From Methanospirillum lacunae (GTDB lineage Archaea; Halobacteriota; Methanomicrobia; Methanomicrobiales; Methanospirillaceae), in assembly GCF_003173355.1 (NCBI RefSeq), contig NZ_QGMY01000005.1, positions 1-62,186 on the forward strand: DNA of 62,186 nt, in the 5' to 3' direction. The first letter of the stretch is position 1; each line of letters opens with the position of its first letter. Positions 18,179-27,125 of this stretch are shown piece after piece. The position numbers and the translations under genes were made by a program. Under the pieces are notes generated by a model. It was not told where the DNA came from. It did no database searches and saw nothing but the letters and a program-made list of their open reading frames with translations.

Positions 18179-20815
18179 ATGTCAGCAGTATCTGTAGCCT
18201 CACGGGCAGGCCTGGCTACAATACTCCTTTTTTCCCTGATAACAATTGCATTAGCCGGTGCTCCGGCACTTCCGTGTGAATTCTACGGAACGGTAACTAT
18301 CGGGGGTAGTCCTGCCCCTGTGGGAACTATTGTTGTAGCAAAATTGGGAGACCAGGAGCGTGGCCAGTTTGTTCTTGAAAAAGATGGGACCCTTGGAGGG
18401 TCTGGCACTTTTGACAAGCGTCTTAAAGTAGTTGCTGAAGATTCTGATCTTTCCGGGGGAACTCCGAAAGTATCATTCTGGATTGATGGCCAGAAAGCAT
18501 CACCTGAAGCGTCATTTGTTCCAGGAACAAGCAACGAAGTAACATTATCACTTGGAGGAGATTCTGCAAGTGCTAAGGTCATTGAACCTTCTGCATCTCC
18601 AGCTCCCACATCCGTAGCAAAACCTGTTCAGCAATCATCTGAACCAACAGTTAAGGTGACTGCTGTTCCGATTCCACTTTCGCCCTCACCAGATCCATCG
18701 ATTCCTGTAATGCCTTTACCGGAAAGGCAGCTAGTAACTCCTGTTGAAATATCAGCAGATTTCGGTTCTGACATTCAGTCTGGATCAGCTCCACTCACAG
18801 TTCACTTCAAAGACCGTTCATCTGGTCAACCGACGATGTGGTCATGGGACTTTGGAGATGGACAAAGTGATATGATTGCTGATCCCGTTCACACTTACGA
18901 TAAGGAGGGAACGTACACTGTCACCCTTACTGTATCTTCACAGAGTGGTGGAACTGATACCGAGACAAAATCAGGATTTATCACTGTTGTCAAACCGGGC
19001 AAATTAGTAGCAGATTTTACCGCTGATCCGACAACCGGTAAGTCTCCACTCATGGTTCATTTCAGAGACACATCAAGTGGTATGCCTGGTTCATGGAAAT
19101 GGGACTTCGGGGACGGACAGACAGATACGCAGAAGGATCCTGTTCATCAGTATGATCTGCCGGGAACGTATACTGTCTCGCTCATGGTGAAGGATGGGCA
19201 TGGTGCTGAAAGTACCAAGCAGAAAGATGCATTCATTACAGTTTTAGTTCCTGGTGGACTCGAAGCTGACTTCTCAGCTGAACCAATAAATGGTGTTGCG
19301 CCACTCAATGTGAGGTTTACTGATAAATCACAAGGTTCACCCACTCTCTGGTCATGGGATTTCGGGGATGGGAAGTCAGATCTGGTAGCAAATCCCGTTC
19401 ATGTCTTTGACAATCCGGGTAACTATACTGTTACCTTAACAGTCACCAACCAGGAAGGTGCAATCTCCACCAAAGTACTCAAAGAGTACGTAAAGGCAAT
19501 GGTGGAACCAACCCCGGTTCCCACGTTGACTGTAGTACCTGTTCCTCAGGTTCCTGAAACCTTCTATGGTACTGTTGAACTCTACGGTCAGCCGATTTCA
19601 GTTGGTGGTACCGTGGAAGCCCGGGCAACCAGTTATAACATCAGTGGTCCGTACAATCCGATCAAGACAGCAAAGGGTGTCTTTGGAAAGACCGGGACAT
19701 TCTCGCCTAAGATGCAGATTCAGGGAATTCCTGCAGGTACTGAATTAGAATTCTACGTTGCAGACGAGAGTTACAGTCAGTTACGGGCATATGTGAAATC
19801 AGAGAATGGAACACTTCTCTGGACGATTCCATATGAACCAGGGAAAGAGAAGAGTCTTGAACTGGTAGCAACAGGGCGCCAGCCTGATGTAATTCCGACG
19901 ATCCCGGTAACGCCAATTCCGACAAGCAGTTGTCCCGGTGTTCCTTCAATTCCAATGACCTTCTCCGGAGATCTTCATATTGCAACAGGCAGTGAATATC
20001 TTGAGGATAATAGTTCTTGTGAAAACTGTGATCCGAATGGAGTGGTGGACACTGTCATTGAAGCACGGATAGAGGGATACGATGTGAGTGGGTCGCAGAA
20101 CCCGATCACCATGACCTCTCCATCATACTTTGGTGGTGGAAACAGTTCATGGTCTGATAAACTTGCTCTTCAGGGCAGGTGTGTTCCTGAAGGTTCCAAC
20201 ATTACATTCTGGGTAACAACACCGAACTGGCAGGTTCCTGCACCTGCATTAATCCGTGATGGTTCAAACTTCACCAGAGATGTCACCTACGGGGCGTCAA
20301 CAGATAATGAGAACCTGCATTTATGGGTGGGAGCAGTTCCCACAGTAAAACCGACTGTCACTCCTACTCCGACTCCGGAGGCCTGGTCTCCGCAGAAGTT
20401 CTATGGGAAAGCTGAATTTAACGGCTACCCGCTCAGGGTAGGTGACCGGGTTATGGCAACTACTGAAGGTGTTGACCTTAACAGTCCGACTAACCCGATC
20501 TCATCAGTACAGTTTGGTGAGTTTGGTGACCCTAATGGCAACGAAATGCTCACTGTCGAGGTCCCTTATACAGCTCTCAACCAGAGTGATCCAATTACAT
20601 TCTGGATCAAACCCCAGGGCTTTGAGTACTGGTATAAGGCACGGGTTAAGAATCCGTTGTCAACCGACACCTGGAAACAGAGTTATCCATTTACTCCGGG
20701 TTCAATTACGAACCTGCAACTCACTTCAACGGATCGTGAAGAGTTCAGATACTTCTACGATATCGTAACAAATGTCAAAAATGTCATCATGCCTGATGAC
20801 TACACCGGATGGTAA
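18179..20815 (+). CDS. PKD surface protein with four repeated beta modules (third gene of operon)
   Basis: About 878 residues from the ATG at 18179, which has GGTG 11 bases upstream; a GTG at 18170 overlapping the previous stop is the alternative. A signal peptide (ending LAGAPA) precedes the module CEFYGTVTIGG (about 30-125), then a Pro/Ser linker and three PKD domains (each WDFGDG, about 190-435). Three more copies of the FYGT/FSGD/FYGK module follow (about 455-560, 590-700, 730-860). The repeated module typically reads FYG...G.P..VG..V.A...GV, ending with ITFWI. Its fold looks like the carboxypeptidase-regulatory-type beta sandwich, which is a guess. It contains few cysteines, unlike the two upstream genes. 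Confidence 0.82.
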   Translation: MSAVSVASRAGLATILLFSLITIALAGAPALPCEFYGTVTIGGSPAPVGTIVVAKLGDQERGQFVLEKDGTLGGSGTFDKRLKVVAEDSDLSGGTPKVSFWIDGQKASPEASFVPGTSNEVTLSLGGDSASAKVIEPSASPAPTSVAKPVQQSSEPTVKVTAVPIPLSPSPDPSIPVMPLPERQLVTPVEISADFGSDIQSGSAPLTVHFKDRSSGQPTMWSWDFGDGQSDMIADPVHTYDKEGTYTVTLTVSSQSGGTDTETKSGFITVVKPGKLVADFTADPTTGKSPLMVHFRDTSSGMPGSWKWDFGDGQTDTQKDPVHQYDLPGTYTVSLMVKDGHGAESTKQKDAFITVLVPGGLEADFSAEPINGVAPLNVRFTDKSQGSPTLWSWDFGDGKSDLVANPVHVFDNPGNYTVTLTVTNQEGAISTKVLKEYVKAMVEPTPVPTLTVVPVPQVPETFYGTVELYGQPISVGGTVEARATSYNISGPYNPIKTAKGVFGKTGTFSPKMQIQGIPAGTELEFYVADESYSQLRAYVKSENGTLLWTIPYEPGKEKSLELVATGRQPDVIPTIPVTPIPTSSCPGVPSIPMTFSGDLHIATGSEYLEDNSSCENCDPNGVVDTVIEARIEGYDVSGSQNPITMTSPSYFGGGNSSWSDKLALQGRCVPEGSNITFWVTTPNWQVPAPALIRDGSNFTRDVTYGASTDNENLHLWVGAVPTVKPTVTPTPTPEAWSPQKFYGKAEFNGYPLRVGDRVMATTEGVDLNSPTNPISSVQFGEFGDPNGNEMLTVEVPYTALNQSDPITFWIKPQGFEYWYKARVKNPLSTDTWKQSYPFTPGSITNLQLTSTDREEFRYFYDIVTNVKNVIMPDDYTGW

Positions 20816-20864
20816 ATCGGTAAAAGGCAGGGAATTAATTCCCAGTTTTTTTAGAGTGATTTTT

Positions 20865-21872
20865 ATGTCATATATTGAAAACCGCATGGGTTGGATTATG
20901 GTCATTTCAGGTCTTGTTATCCTGATGGCCTTCTGTATTGTACCTACAAGTGCATCTCCTCAGCTTCCCTGTGAATTTTATGGAAGTGCAACAAATGGGG
21001 GGACTCCAGTAGCCGTTGGAACAGAGATTACTGCGTATGTGAACGGTGTGAAACAGGGTAGCATCAAGGTGAAAGAGGCTGGCAAGTATGGAGGTACTGG
21101 AACCTTTGATGAGCGCCTGATTGTTCTTTCCGGAGAGAATGACTTTTCGGGCGGAGCACCGATGATCACCTTCAAGATTGGTGACACGGTTGCAGATCAA
21201 TCTGTTCAGTATACTCCAGGTACTAGTTCAGAAATGGCTCTGACTTCCGGAGGAACTCCTGTTGTGATAAAGACACCCGGGGGATCACCATCTCAGGGTT
21301 CATCTCCTGTTACACCGATGCAGGCACAGTCAACAGTACCTTCAACCACAACTGCTCCGGCAGGTACAACAGCACCTGTTTCAATGATGCAGGCAGGATC
21401 AACAGGAACACCAGCATCGGTCCAGACTGTTGCTCCGGTAATAACTGCTGCTCCAACATCATCAGTACCAGCGTCATCCGGCTCCCCAACAATCATGTCA
21501 ATTCCAACTACAGGCAACTCCAGTTCACCAGTAGTTTTACCAGTGGCGACATCAGCACCAACTAATAAGACTACAATACTAACTGCTCCTGTTCTTACTA
21601 CAATACCGACCGTTTCGGTTCCTGTTTCTTCTTCACCGTCAATTCTGTCAGTTTCAGCACCAGTGAATAACACTTCTGCAACATCAATACAGAAGACCGG
21701 AAATCAGACGGTATCTCCGGTAACATCAACAGCACCGGTGGTTCCCGTTAAAACAGCAGCACCCGTTGTAACCACAGTTGGGAATCTGACGAATGTAACC
21801 AAAAATGCAACAGTACCTTCAAATCTCACATCAACAGTTTCATTCCCATCTGGTCAGACTATCACCAAGTGA
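20865..21872 (+). CDS. Secreted Ser/Thr/Pro-rich protein with one beta module (fourth gene of operon)
   Basis: About 335 residues. The ATG at 20865 follows GAGTGAT and is preferred over upstream in-frame starts that overlap the previous gene. A signal segment (WIMVISGLVILMAFCIV) is followed by one CEFYG module (about 35-130), nearly the same as the N-terminus of the preceding protein. The remainder (about 140-335) is low-complexity Ser/Thr/Pro/Val/Ala, mucin-like, with several N-X-T/S sequons and no globular domain or membrane anchor. It is probably heavily glycosylated and may act as a stalk, spacer or matrix component. It lies 49 bases after gene three and ends the operon at a strong hairpin terminator. 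Confidence 0.8.
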   Translation: MSYIENRMGWIMVISGLVILMAFCIVPTSASPQLPCEFYGSATNGGTPVAVGTEITAYVNGVKQGSIKVKEAGKYGGTGTFDERLIVLSGENDFSGGAPMITFKIGDTVADQSVQYTPGTSSEMALTSGGTPVVIKTPGGSPSQGSSPVTPMQAQSTVPSTTTAPAGTTAPVSMMQAGSTGTPASVQTVAPVITAAPTSSVPASSGSPTIMSIPTTGNSSSPVVLPVATSAPTNKTTILTAPVLTTIPTVSVPVSSSPSILSVSAPVNNTSATSIQKTGNQTVSPVTSTAPVVPVKTAAPVVTTVGNLTNVTKNATVPSNLTSTVSFPSGQTITK

Positions 21873-21896
21873 AGTCCTGGAATTTCACTCTTTTTT
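21868..21896 (+). terminator. Hairpin plus T6 terminator of the surface-protein operon
   Basis: AGTGAA (21868-21873) and TTCACT (21884-21889) form a perfect 6-bp stem with a 10-base loop, followed by TTTTTT at 21891-21896. The left arm includes the stop codon of the last operon gene. Confidence 0.7.
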
Positions 21897-21946
21897 GTTA
21901 ATGCTATTCGTAAAGATAGTACCCTATATCAAAACTCTGTAATCTG

Positions 21947-21952
21947 AAAAAA
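21947..21952 (-). terminator. Poly-T terminator after rli1 on the minus strand
   Basis: Six A on the + strand (six T on the minus strand) lie 12 bases beyond the rli1 stop codon, facing the terminator of the opposite operon. The convergent pair separates the two transcription units. Confidence 0.4.
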
Positions 21953-21963
21953 GGGAGTAGTAG

Positions 21964-23733
21964 TTATTCGTCAGGGTCCTGGTAGTAGTATTCGCCCTTG
22001 CCGATCTGTTCACGGTCAAGGAATGATCCAGGTTTATTGATTCGTGGGCGTCCGCTCTTATCGCGCCTGAATGTTACATTCAATTCCTTAAGGAACCGGT
22101 TCATACCCTCACGCATATCAAATGGTCCGGTAGCACGACCTTCAACTCCCGGAGTTCCTTCAAAGACAAGCAGACGTTCACTGATAATATCAATCACGTA
22201 GATATCGTGATCAATTACCAGCACAGCAGCTTCTTTCCCTTCAATTCTCTGTCTGAATACCTTGGTAAGTTTCATCCGCTGCTCTACATCAAGGTGGGCA
22301 CTTGGCTCATCAAGCACATAGAGGTCAGCATCCCGGGAAAGACAGACAGCGATTGAGACACGCTGAAGTTCACCACCTGAAAGGGTGCTCAACGGAGACT
22401 GAAGGATTGGTTCAAGGGAGAGTGGTTCAATGATATCATGCTGGTATCTGCCAGAGTCAAATGCCTTGGTTATTTGTCGTAGAGTGAATTCTACCGTATC
22501 GGTTGAGTCAGTCTTGACATATTGAGGCTTATATGATATTCTGACTGTATCAGTCATCTCACCGGTGTCAGGTTTGACTGCACCTGCCAGAAGCTGGGCA
22601 AAGGTTGATTTTCCAATACCGTTTGCGCCAACCACTCCGATAACTTCACCAGCCCTGATATCGCCACCATTTACCTGCAGTGAAAACCGGTCAAATTTCT
22701 TTGACATGACCGGAATCTGCATAAGTTGGCTCTTTTTGGCACCCTCATCATGAGTCCTGACCTCAAAGGTTACCGGATAATCACGGATCCTGACATTTTC
22801 TTCTGCCAAAAATCCATCAAGGTACTGATTAATACCAATCCGGACTCCCTTTGGTCTGGTAATGATACCAAAGACTGCAGGTTTACCGTATGCTACATGC
22901 ACTGTATCAGCAAGCATGTCAAGAATGGCAATATCGTGTTCGATAAGCACGATCGGCTTTTGCTCTGCAAGTTCTCTGATTACCTGGGCAGCAGCCATCC
23001 TCTGGTGAATATCAAGGAAGGGAGTTACTTCATCAAGGAAGTAGAAGTCTGCTTCGCGTGCGAGGGCTGCAGTGAGTGCAACCCGCTGGAGTTCACCACC
23101 AGAAAGCAGTCGTATATTCTGATCAAGAATGCCAGTCAGAGAGAGTTTCTCAACATAGTGTGAGAGCATTTCCCGTTCATCGGTAGTCTTCAGAAGGTCT
23201 TTGACTAATCCGTTGAAGACTTTCGGAATTACATCAATGTACTGAGGCTTGACTGATACCTTCACTCCACCTTTTGAGAGCAATTGGAGGTACTCAAAAA
23301 GTTCTGTACCGGTGTACTTCTTGAGGATAGACTCCCATTTAGCCTCTTCATCGAAGAATCCCATATTCGGGATGAGCTGGCCTGAGAGGATCATCACAGA
23401 TGTTGATTTTCCAATACCGTTGGCACCAAGAACACCGGTCACCTTTCCCTGAATCGGTGCCGGCATTCCATAAAGCACGAAACTATTGGGTCCGTACCGG
23501 TGTGTCGGATACTCGAGTTCCTCAGGAAGGGTGATGATATCGATGGCTTCAAAAGGACATTTCTTTACACAGATACCGCACCCGACACAGAGTTCTTCGG
23601 AGATGAAAGCCTTTCCTTCTTCATCAAGAAGAATAGTCTCATCACCGGTTCGTACCCGGGGACAGTACAGGATACACTCGCTGCCGCATTTGCGTGAATG
23701 ACAGCGATCTTTATGAACTACCGCTATTCGCAT
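21964..23733 (-). CDS. rli1: Ribosome recycling ATPase ABCE1/Rli1
   Basis: 589 residues, the usual length for ABCE1. An N-terminal ferredoxin-like domain holds two 4Fe-4S motifs (CHSRKCGSECILYCP, CVGCGICVKKCP). Two ABC ATPase domains follow, each with a Walker A GANGIGKST and signature LSGGELQRV, and with LDEV/LDEPS at Walker B. Known role: ABCE1 splits 70S ribosomes after termination or after rescue by Pelota, using the twin ATPase and Fe-S domain. The ATG is at 23731-23733. It is followed upstream on the same strand by the EMC6-like gene, 6 bases away, so the two are likely co-transcribed. Pelota and RqcH lie just beyond on the other strand. Confidence 0.97.
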   Translation of the reverse strand: MRIAVVHKDRCHSRKCGSECILYCPRVRTGDETILLDEEGKAFISEELCVGCGICVKKCPFEAIDIITLPEELEYPTHRYGPNSFVLYGMPAPIQGKVTGVLGANGIGKSTSVMILSGQLIPNMGFFDEEAKWESILKKYTGTELFEYLQLLSKGGVKVSVKPQYIDVIPKVFNGLVKDLLKTTDEREMLSHYVEKLSLTGILDQNIRLLSGGELQRVALTAALAREADFYFLDEVTPFLDIHQRMAAAQVIRELAEQKPIVLIEHDIAILDMLADTVHVAYGKPAVFGIITRPKGVRIGINQYLDGFLAEENVRIRDYPVTFEVRTHDEGAKKSQLMQIPVMSKKFDRFSLQVNGGDIRAGEVIGVVGANGIGKSTFAQLLAGAVKPDTGEMTDTVRISYKPQYVKTDSTDTVEFTLRQITKAFDSGRYQHDIIEPLSLEPILQSPLSTLSGGELQRVSIAVCLSRDADLYVLDEPSAHLDVEQRMKLTKVFRQRIEGKEAAVLVIDHDIYVIDIISERLLVFEGTPGVEGRATGPFDMREGMNRFLKELNVTFRRDKSGRPRINKPGSFLDREQIGKGEYYYQDPDE

Positions 23734-23739
23734 ATGTTA

Positions 23740-24108
23740 TCAGGCTGCGTTCATGGCTGTGCCGGTGAGGAGGATCGTCCAGGTCACGAACCAGAATGAA
23801 AAAGTCATAAAACCCTGGTAAAACCAGTCTTTCTTTTCGAGGGTGTACCGAAGCCGCAATGCCATAAAGACATGTTTCTGTATCATAATGGCAGCGATAA
23901 GAACAAGGATTGCAAATATTCCTGAGCTTGACCCGGCTGACTGTGTTGCCATTCCTTCAAACATAAAACATATTAGACCTGCGAAGAACCCGGCAACTAC
24001 GGCGATGATTGTCCGGATAATGCGCCCGGTATAATCGTCAGGTTCAGGAACGGACACAGGCGCGGCATCTATTGATTCCGGAGCAGTCTGGAGCGATTCT
24101 TCCGTCAT
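23740..24108 (-). CDS. EMC6-like archaeal membrane protein
   Basis: About 122 residues from the ATG at 24108 (a GTG at 24120 is in frame). A polar N-terminus of about 30 residues precedes three hydrophobic segments: IIAVVAGFFAGLICFMF, GIFAILVLIAAIMIQ and GFMTFSFWFVTWTILL. The size, three-helix layout and the W.VTWTI closing segment resemble the archaeal homologues of EMC6, a subunit of the eukaryotic membrane-protein insertase. That assignment is from memory of the family and is moderate only. It probably shares a transcript with rli1 (6-base gap), which would couple a membrane-insertion factor to ribosome recycling. A generic small membrane protein remains the alternative. Confidence 0.6.
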   Translation of the reverse strand: MTEESLQTAPESIDAAPVSVPEPDDYTGRIIRTIIAVVAGFFAGLICFMFEGMATQSAGSSSGIFAILVLIAAIMIQKHVFMALRLRYTLEKKDWFYQGFMTFSFWFVTWTILLTGTAMNAA

Positions 24109-24166
24109 TCGGGTACCCACTTGTCCTACTTTTTTAGTCTTGAGTCCATATGTAAGTTAGTATTAT

Positions 24167-26062
24167 ATGGCAACTCAGCAGGGTATGAGTGGCGTGGATC
24201 TCGTTGCGGTAACTGCCGAGCTGCGGCGATTATTACCGTTATGGGTCCATAAGGTGTACTTGGGAGAAGACCGGATTGCTGGCATCCGGATGAATACAAA
24301 AGAGCGGGAGAAACGTACACTTCTGATAGAGCCTGGAAGAAGGCTTCACTTGGTCCCTGAAGTTCCTGAGTTTCCAATCATTCCTCCGGCCTTTGCCATG
24401 CTGCTGCGCAAATATCTTGTTGGTGGTAGAATTCTTGACATCAGACAGCGTGGACTACAGAGGACTGTAATCATCGATATTCAGAAATCTGACCAGGTAT
24501 ATCACCTGATCATCGAGGTTTTTGATGTCGGAAATATCATCCTCTGTAATGAGGATTACTCAATCGTCCAGCCACTGACCAGGCAGAAGTTCAAAGACCG
24601 CGATGTCCTTCCCGGTATAGTCTATTCGTTTCCCCCTCATGATGTCAGTCTACAGACCCGTGATGAATATATTGCCATGCTGAAGGCAGATGATCGCGAC
24701 ATCGTGAGGGCTCTGGCGGTCGGATCATTTCTAGGAGGAATGTATGCCGAGCAGGTATGCCGCACAGCAGGTATTCCCAAGGAAACTCCTGCTGCAGAGG
24801 TAGATGGTGGTATTGTGTATGATGCAATTCATGCTCTTTTGGCAGAGGCACAGGATCATCCTGCAGCAGTAATTACAAAGAGCGGTTGTCATCCGGTGAT
24901 CACTGCTGACCCTACATTGCAAGGTCCGTTCAAGTCATTCAGCGATGCCCTGGTTGTCTACTATCCGAAAAAAGTTAGAGAGATCAAAGAGGCAAAACCA
25001 AAGATCTCGCGAGAGGAACGGATCAGGCGTCAGCAGGAAGAGTCTGTTAAGAAGTTTGAGAGACAGATCAAGCGGTATGAAGAGATCGTAGAGAAGATCT
25101 ATGAGGAATACTCGTTTGTCCAGGAAGTTATCACTACCTTGAGTACTGCATCGAAGACGAGATCCTGGCAGGAGATTGAAGATATTCTCAAAGCTGATAA
25201 TCAGGGTGTTGGGAAACGGATAAAGCAGGTTTTTCCTGCAGAAGCTGCAGTGGATCTGGATCTCGGGATCCTGGTAAAGATCTTTGTTCATGAGACTGTT
25301 GAGCAGAATGCCGGCCGTAATTATGACCAGATCAAGAAGTTCAAGAAGAAACATACCGGTGCCAAGGCTGCAATGGAGAGGCAGATCCAGCAACCGGTAA
25401 GAAAGGCTGCCGGTTACAGTAAACCCAAGAATAAATGGTTTCACCGGTTCCGCTGGTTTTATACTTCTGATGGTATCCTGGTTATTGGAGGTCGTGATGC
25501 AGGCCAGAACGAGGACCTTGTCAAGAAGTACCTTGAAGGAGGAGACACCTTTCTCCATGCAGATATTCATGGAGCCAGTGTTGTTGTCGTGAAAGGGAAG
25601 ACTGAATGTTGGGATGAGGTCTCCCGGTTTGCAGCCGCATACTCTGGAGCATGGCGCTCCGGATTTGGTACCGCTGATGTGTATGCTGCCCGGCCTGACC
25701 AGGTCTCAAAGACAGCCGAATCCGGGGAATATCTCTCCCGTGGTTCTTTTGTGGTCAGAGGCGAGAGACAGTGGTTCAAATCTGTTCCCCTTGAAATCGC
25801 GATAGGGCTACAGAAGAAACCAGAAACCAGGATCATTGGTGGACCGGCATCTGCTGTGCAGAGTCGGACCGACTTCTTCCTGATGCTTTCACCTGGAACT
25901 TTTGAACCAAACGATGTAGCAAAAAAGGTTGTCCGTGTGCTCCGTGACCGCCTTCCCATGTCTGAACAGAAAGCACTCAAGTTTGCACTCAATACTGAAT
26001 CGATTGCTGCCTTTGTCCCACCGGGTGGTTCTGACATCAGGGAAGAGGTAAAGGATGCCTGA
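24167..26062 (+). CDS. rqcH: NFACT-family ribosome quality control protein RqcH/NEMF
   Basis: 631 residues. NFACT-N domain (about 1-250, with EKRTLLIEPGRRLHL), helix-hairpin region and coiled coil (EERIRRQQEESVKKFERQIK and beyond, about 280-345), and NFACT-R domain (about 420-520, with KWFHRFRWFYTSDG and TFLHADIHGASVVVVKG). Family role: binds 50S subunits carrying stalled peptidyl-tRNA and promotes C-terminal tailing of the nascent chain. The ATG at 24167 is used; ATG 24185 (MSGVDL) matches the typical family start better, but neither has a strong ribosome binding site. It is divergent from the EMC6-like gene across a 58-base gap, and is followed 12 bases later by pelota, which makes a two-gene rescue operon. 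Confidence 0.93.
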   Translation: MATQQGMSGVDLVAVTAELRRLLPLWVHKVYLGEDRIAGIRMNTKEREKRTLLIEPGRRLHLVPEVPEFPIIPPAFAMLLRKYLVGGRILDIRQRGLQRTVIIDIQKSDQVYHLIIEVFDVGNIILCNEDYSIVQPLTRQKFKDRDVLPGIVYSFPPHDVSLQTRDEYIAMLKADDRDIVRALAVGSFLGGMYAEQVCRTAGIPKETPAAEVDGGIVYDAIHALLAEAQDHPAAVITKSGCHPVITADPTLQGPFKSFSDALVVYYPKKVREIKEAKPKISREERIRRQQEESVKKFERQIKRYEEIVEKIYEEYSFVQEVITTLSTASKTRSWQEIEDILKADNQGVGKRIKQVFPAEAAVDLDLGILVKIFVHETVEQNAGRNYDQIKKFKKKHTGAKAAMERQIQQPVRKAAGYSKPKNKWFHRFRWFYTSDGILVIGGRDAGQNEDLVKKYLEGGDTFLHADIHGASVVVVKGKTECWDEVSRFAAAYSGAWRSGFGTADVYAARPDQVSKTAESGEYLSRGSFVVRGERQWFKSVPLEIAIGLQKKPETRIIGGPASAVQSRTDFFLMLSPGTFEPNDVAKKVVRVLRDRLPMSEQKALKFALNTESIAAFVPPGGSDIREEVKDA

Positions 26063-26074
26063 TATGAGAGGGGC

Positions 26075-27100
26075 ATGAAGGCAGATATTGGTGAACTTCA
26101 ACGCTCTTTCGGAGAGATTAAACTCTTTCCCGAGTCTTCAGACGATCTCTGGCACCTGAAACATCTCATAATCCCGGGTTGTCTTGTTTTTGCAACAACC
26201 CTTCGCAGTGTGGAAGGAGCGACCGATAAAATTCGTCCTGAAAAGCAGGAAAAGCGTCCGGTACGACTCGGTATCAGGGTAGAACAGGTCGAGTTTCATG
26301 AGTACGCGATTCGTTTGCGGGTCTTTGGTCTCATTGAACAGGGAGTAGATGAGGGATCACATCATACCCTGAATCTTGAGCCTGGGTATGAGATCTCGGT
26401 TATCAGAACCTGGTTTCAGGCCGACCTTGACCGGATAGAACGGGCAGTGAAGAGTGCAGGTGCAGAAGCTGTTCATATCCTGGCCATTGAAGAGGGTGAT
26501 GCTGAGCTCTACCGGATGCACAGTTATGGGCCTCGTCAGATCTTTTCACTCACAGCCGGGAGTGGGAAAGGTATGGAATGCAGCACCAGGCAGGATCTCT
26601 ATGATGCTGTCATTGCAGTACTTGAACCGGTGACCGGTCCGCTCGTCATCGCAGGTCCCGGTTTTATCAAAGAGGATTTTGCCCGAAGACTCAAAGCTCT
26701 GCAGCCAAGCCGGGCAGGTGCTCTTCTCGTTATTGAAACCAGGCGCAGTGGCAGAGGAGCGGTCCAGGAGGTTATCGGTCAGGGTGTGCTTGAAAAACTC
26801 ACCGGTGATCTGCAACTTGCACGGGAAGTCAGGTTTCTTGATGAACTCATGGCCAGGATTGCGAAAGGTGAGCCTACAGCGTACGGTATGCAGGAGGTCT
26901 CTGATGGTGTAAAGTTCGGGGCAGTAGAGACACTCCTCATTGCCGATACCGGACTTCATAACCAGGAAGTCACAGCCCTGGTCAGTGAAGCAGAAGATAT
27001 GAGGGCTGATGTTGTGATCCTTTCTACTGAATTTGAACCTGGTCAACGGCTGGAGAAACTTGGCGGTGTGGCTGCACTGCTCAGGTACCCGATTTCATAG
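26075..27100 (+). CDS. pelA: Pelota (Dom34 homologue), mRNA surveillance factor
   Basis: 341 residues, the expected archaeal length. The N-terminal Lsm-like domain opens with GEIKLFPESSDDLWHLKHLI, which is characteristic of Pelota. A central eRF1-like domain (about 130-255) and a C-terminal domain (about 260-340, with TLLIADTGLHN) follow. The GGQ motif of release factor 1 is absent, as expected. Role: enters the empty A site of stalled ribosomes with aEF1A and hands over to ABCE1 for splitting. The start has GAGAGGGGC just ahead. It sits 12 bases after rqcH, and the Rli1 partner is encoded 3 kb away, so the rescue pathway is clustered. Confidence 0.96.
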   Translation: MKADIGELQRSFGEIKLFPESSDDLWHLKHLIIPGCLVFATTLRSVEGATDKIRPEKQEKRPVRLGIRVEQVEFHEYAIRLRVFGLIEQGVDEGSHHTLNLEPGYEISVIRTWFQADLDRIERAVKSAGAEAVHILAIEEGDAELYRMHSYGPRQIFSLTAGSGKGMECSTRQDLYDAVIAVLEPVTGPLVIAGPGFIKEDFARRLKALQPSRAGALLVIETRRSGRGAVQEVIGQGVLEKLTGDLQLAREVRFLDELMARIAKGEPTAYGMQEVSDGVKFGAVETLLIADTGLHNQEVTALVSEAEDMRADVVILSTEFEPGQRLEKLGGVAALLRYPIS

Positions 27101-27125
27101 AGCCGCACACCAGGAAAGATGGGGC

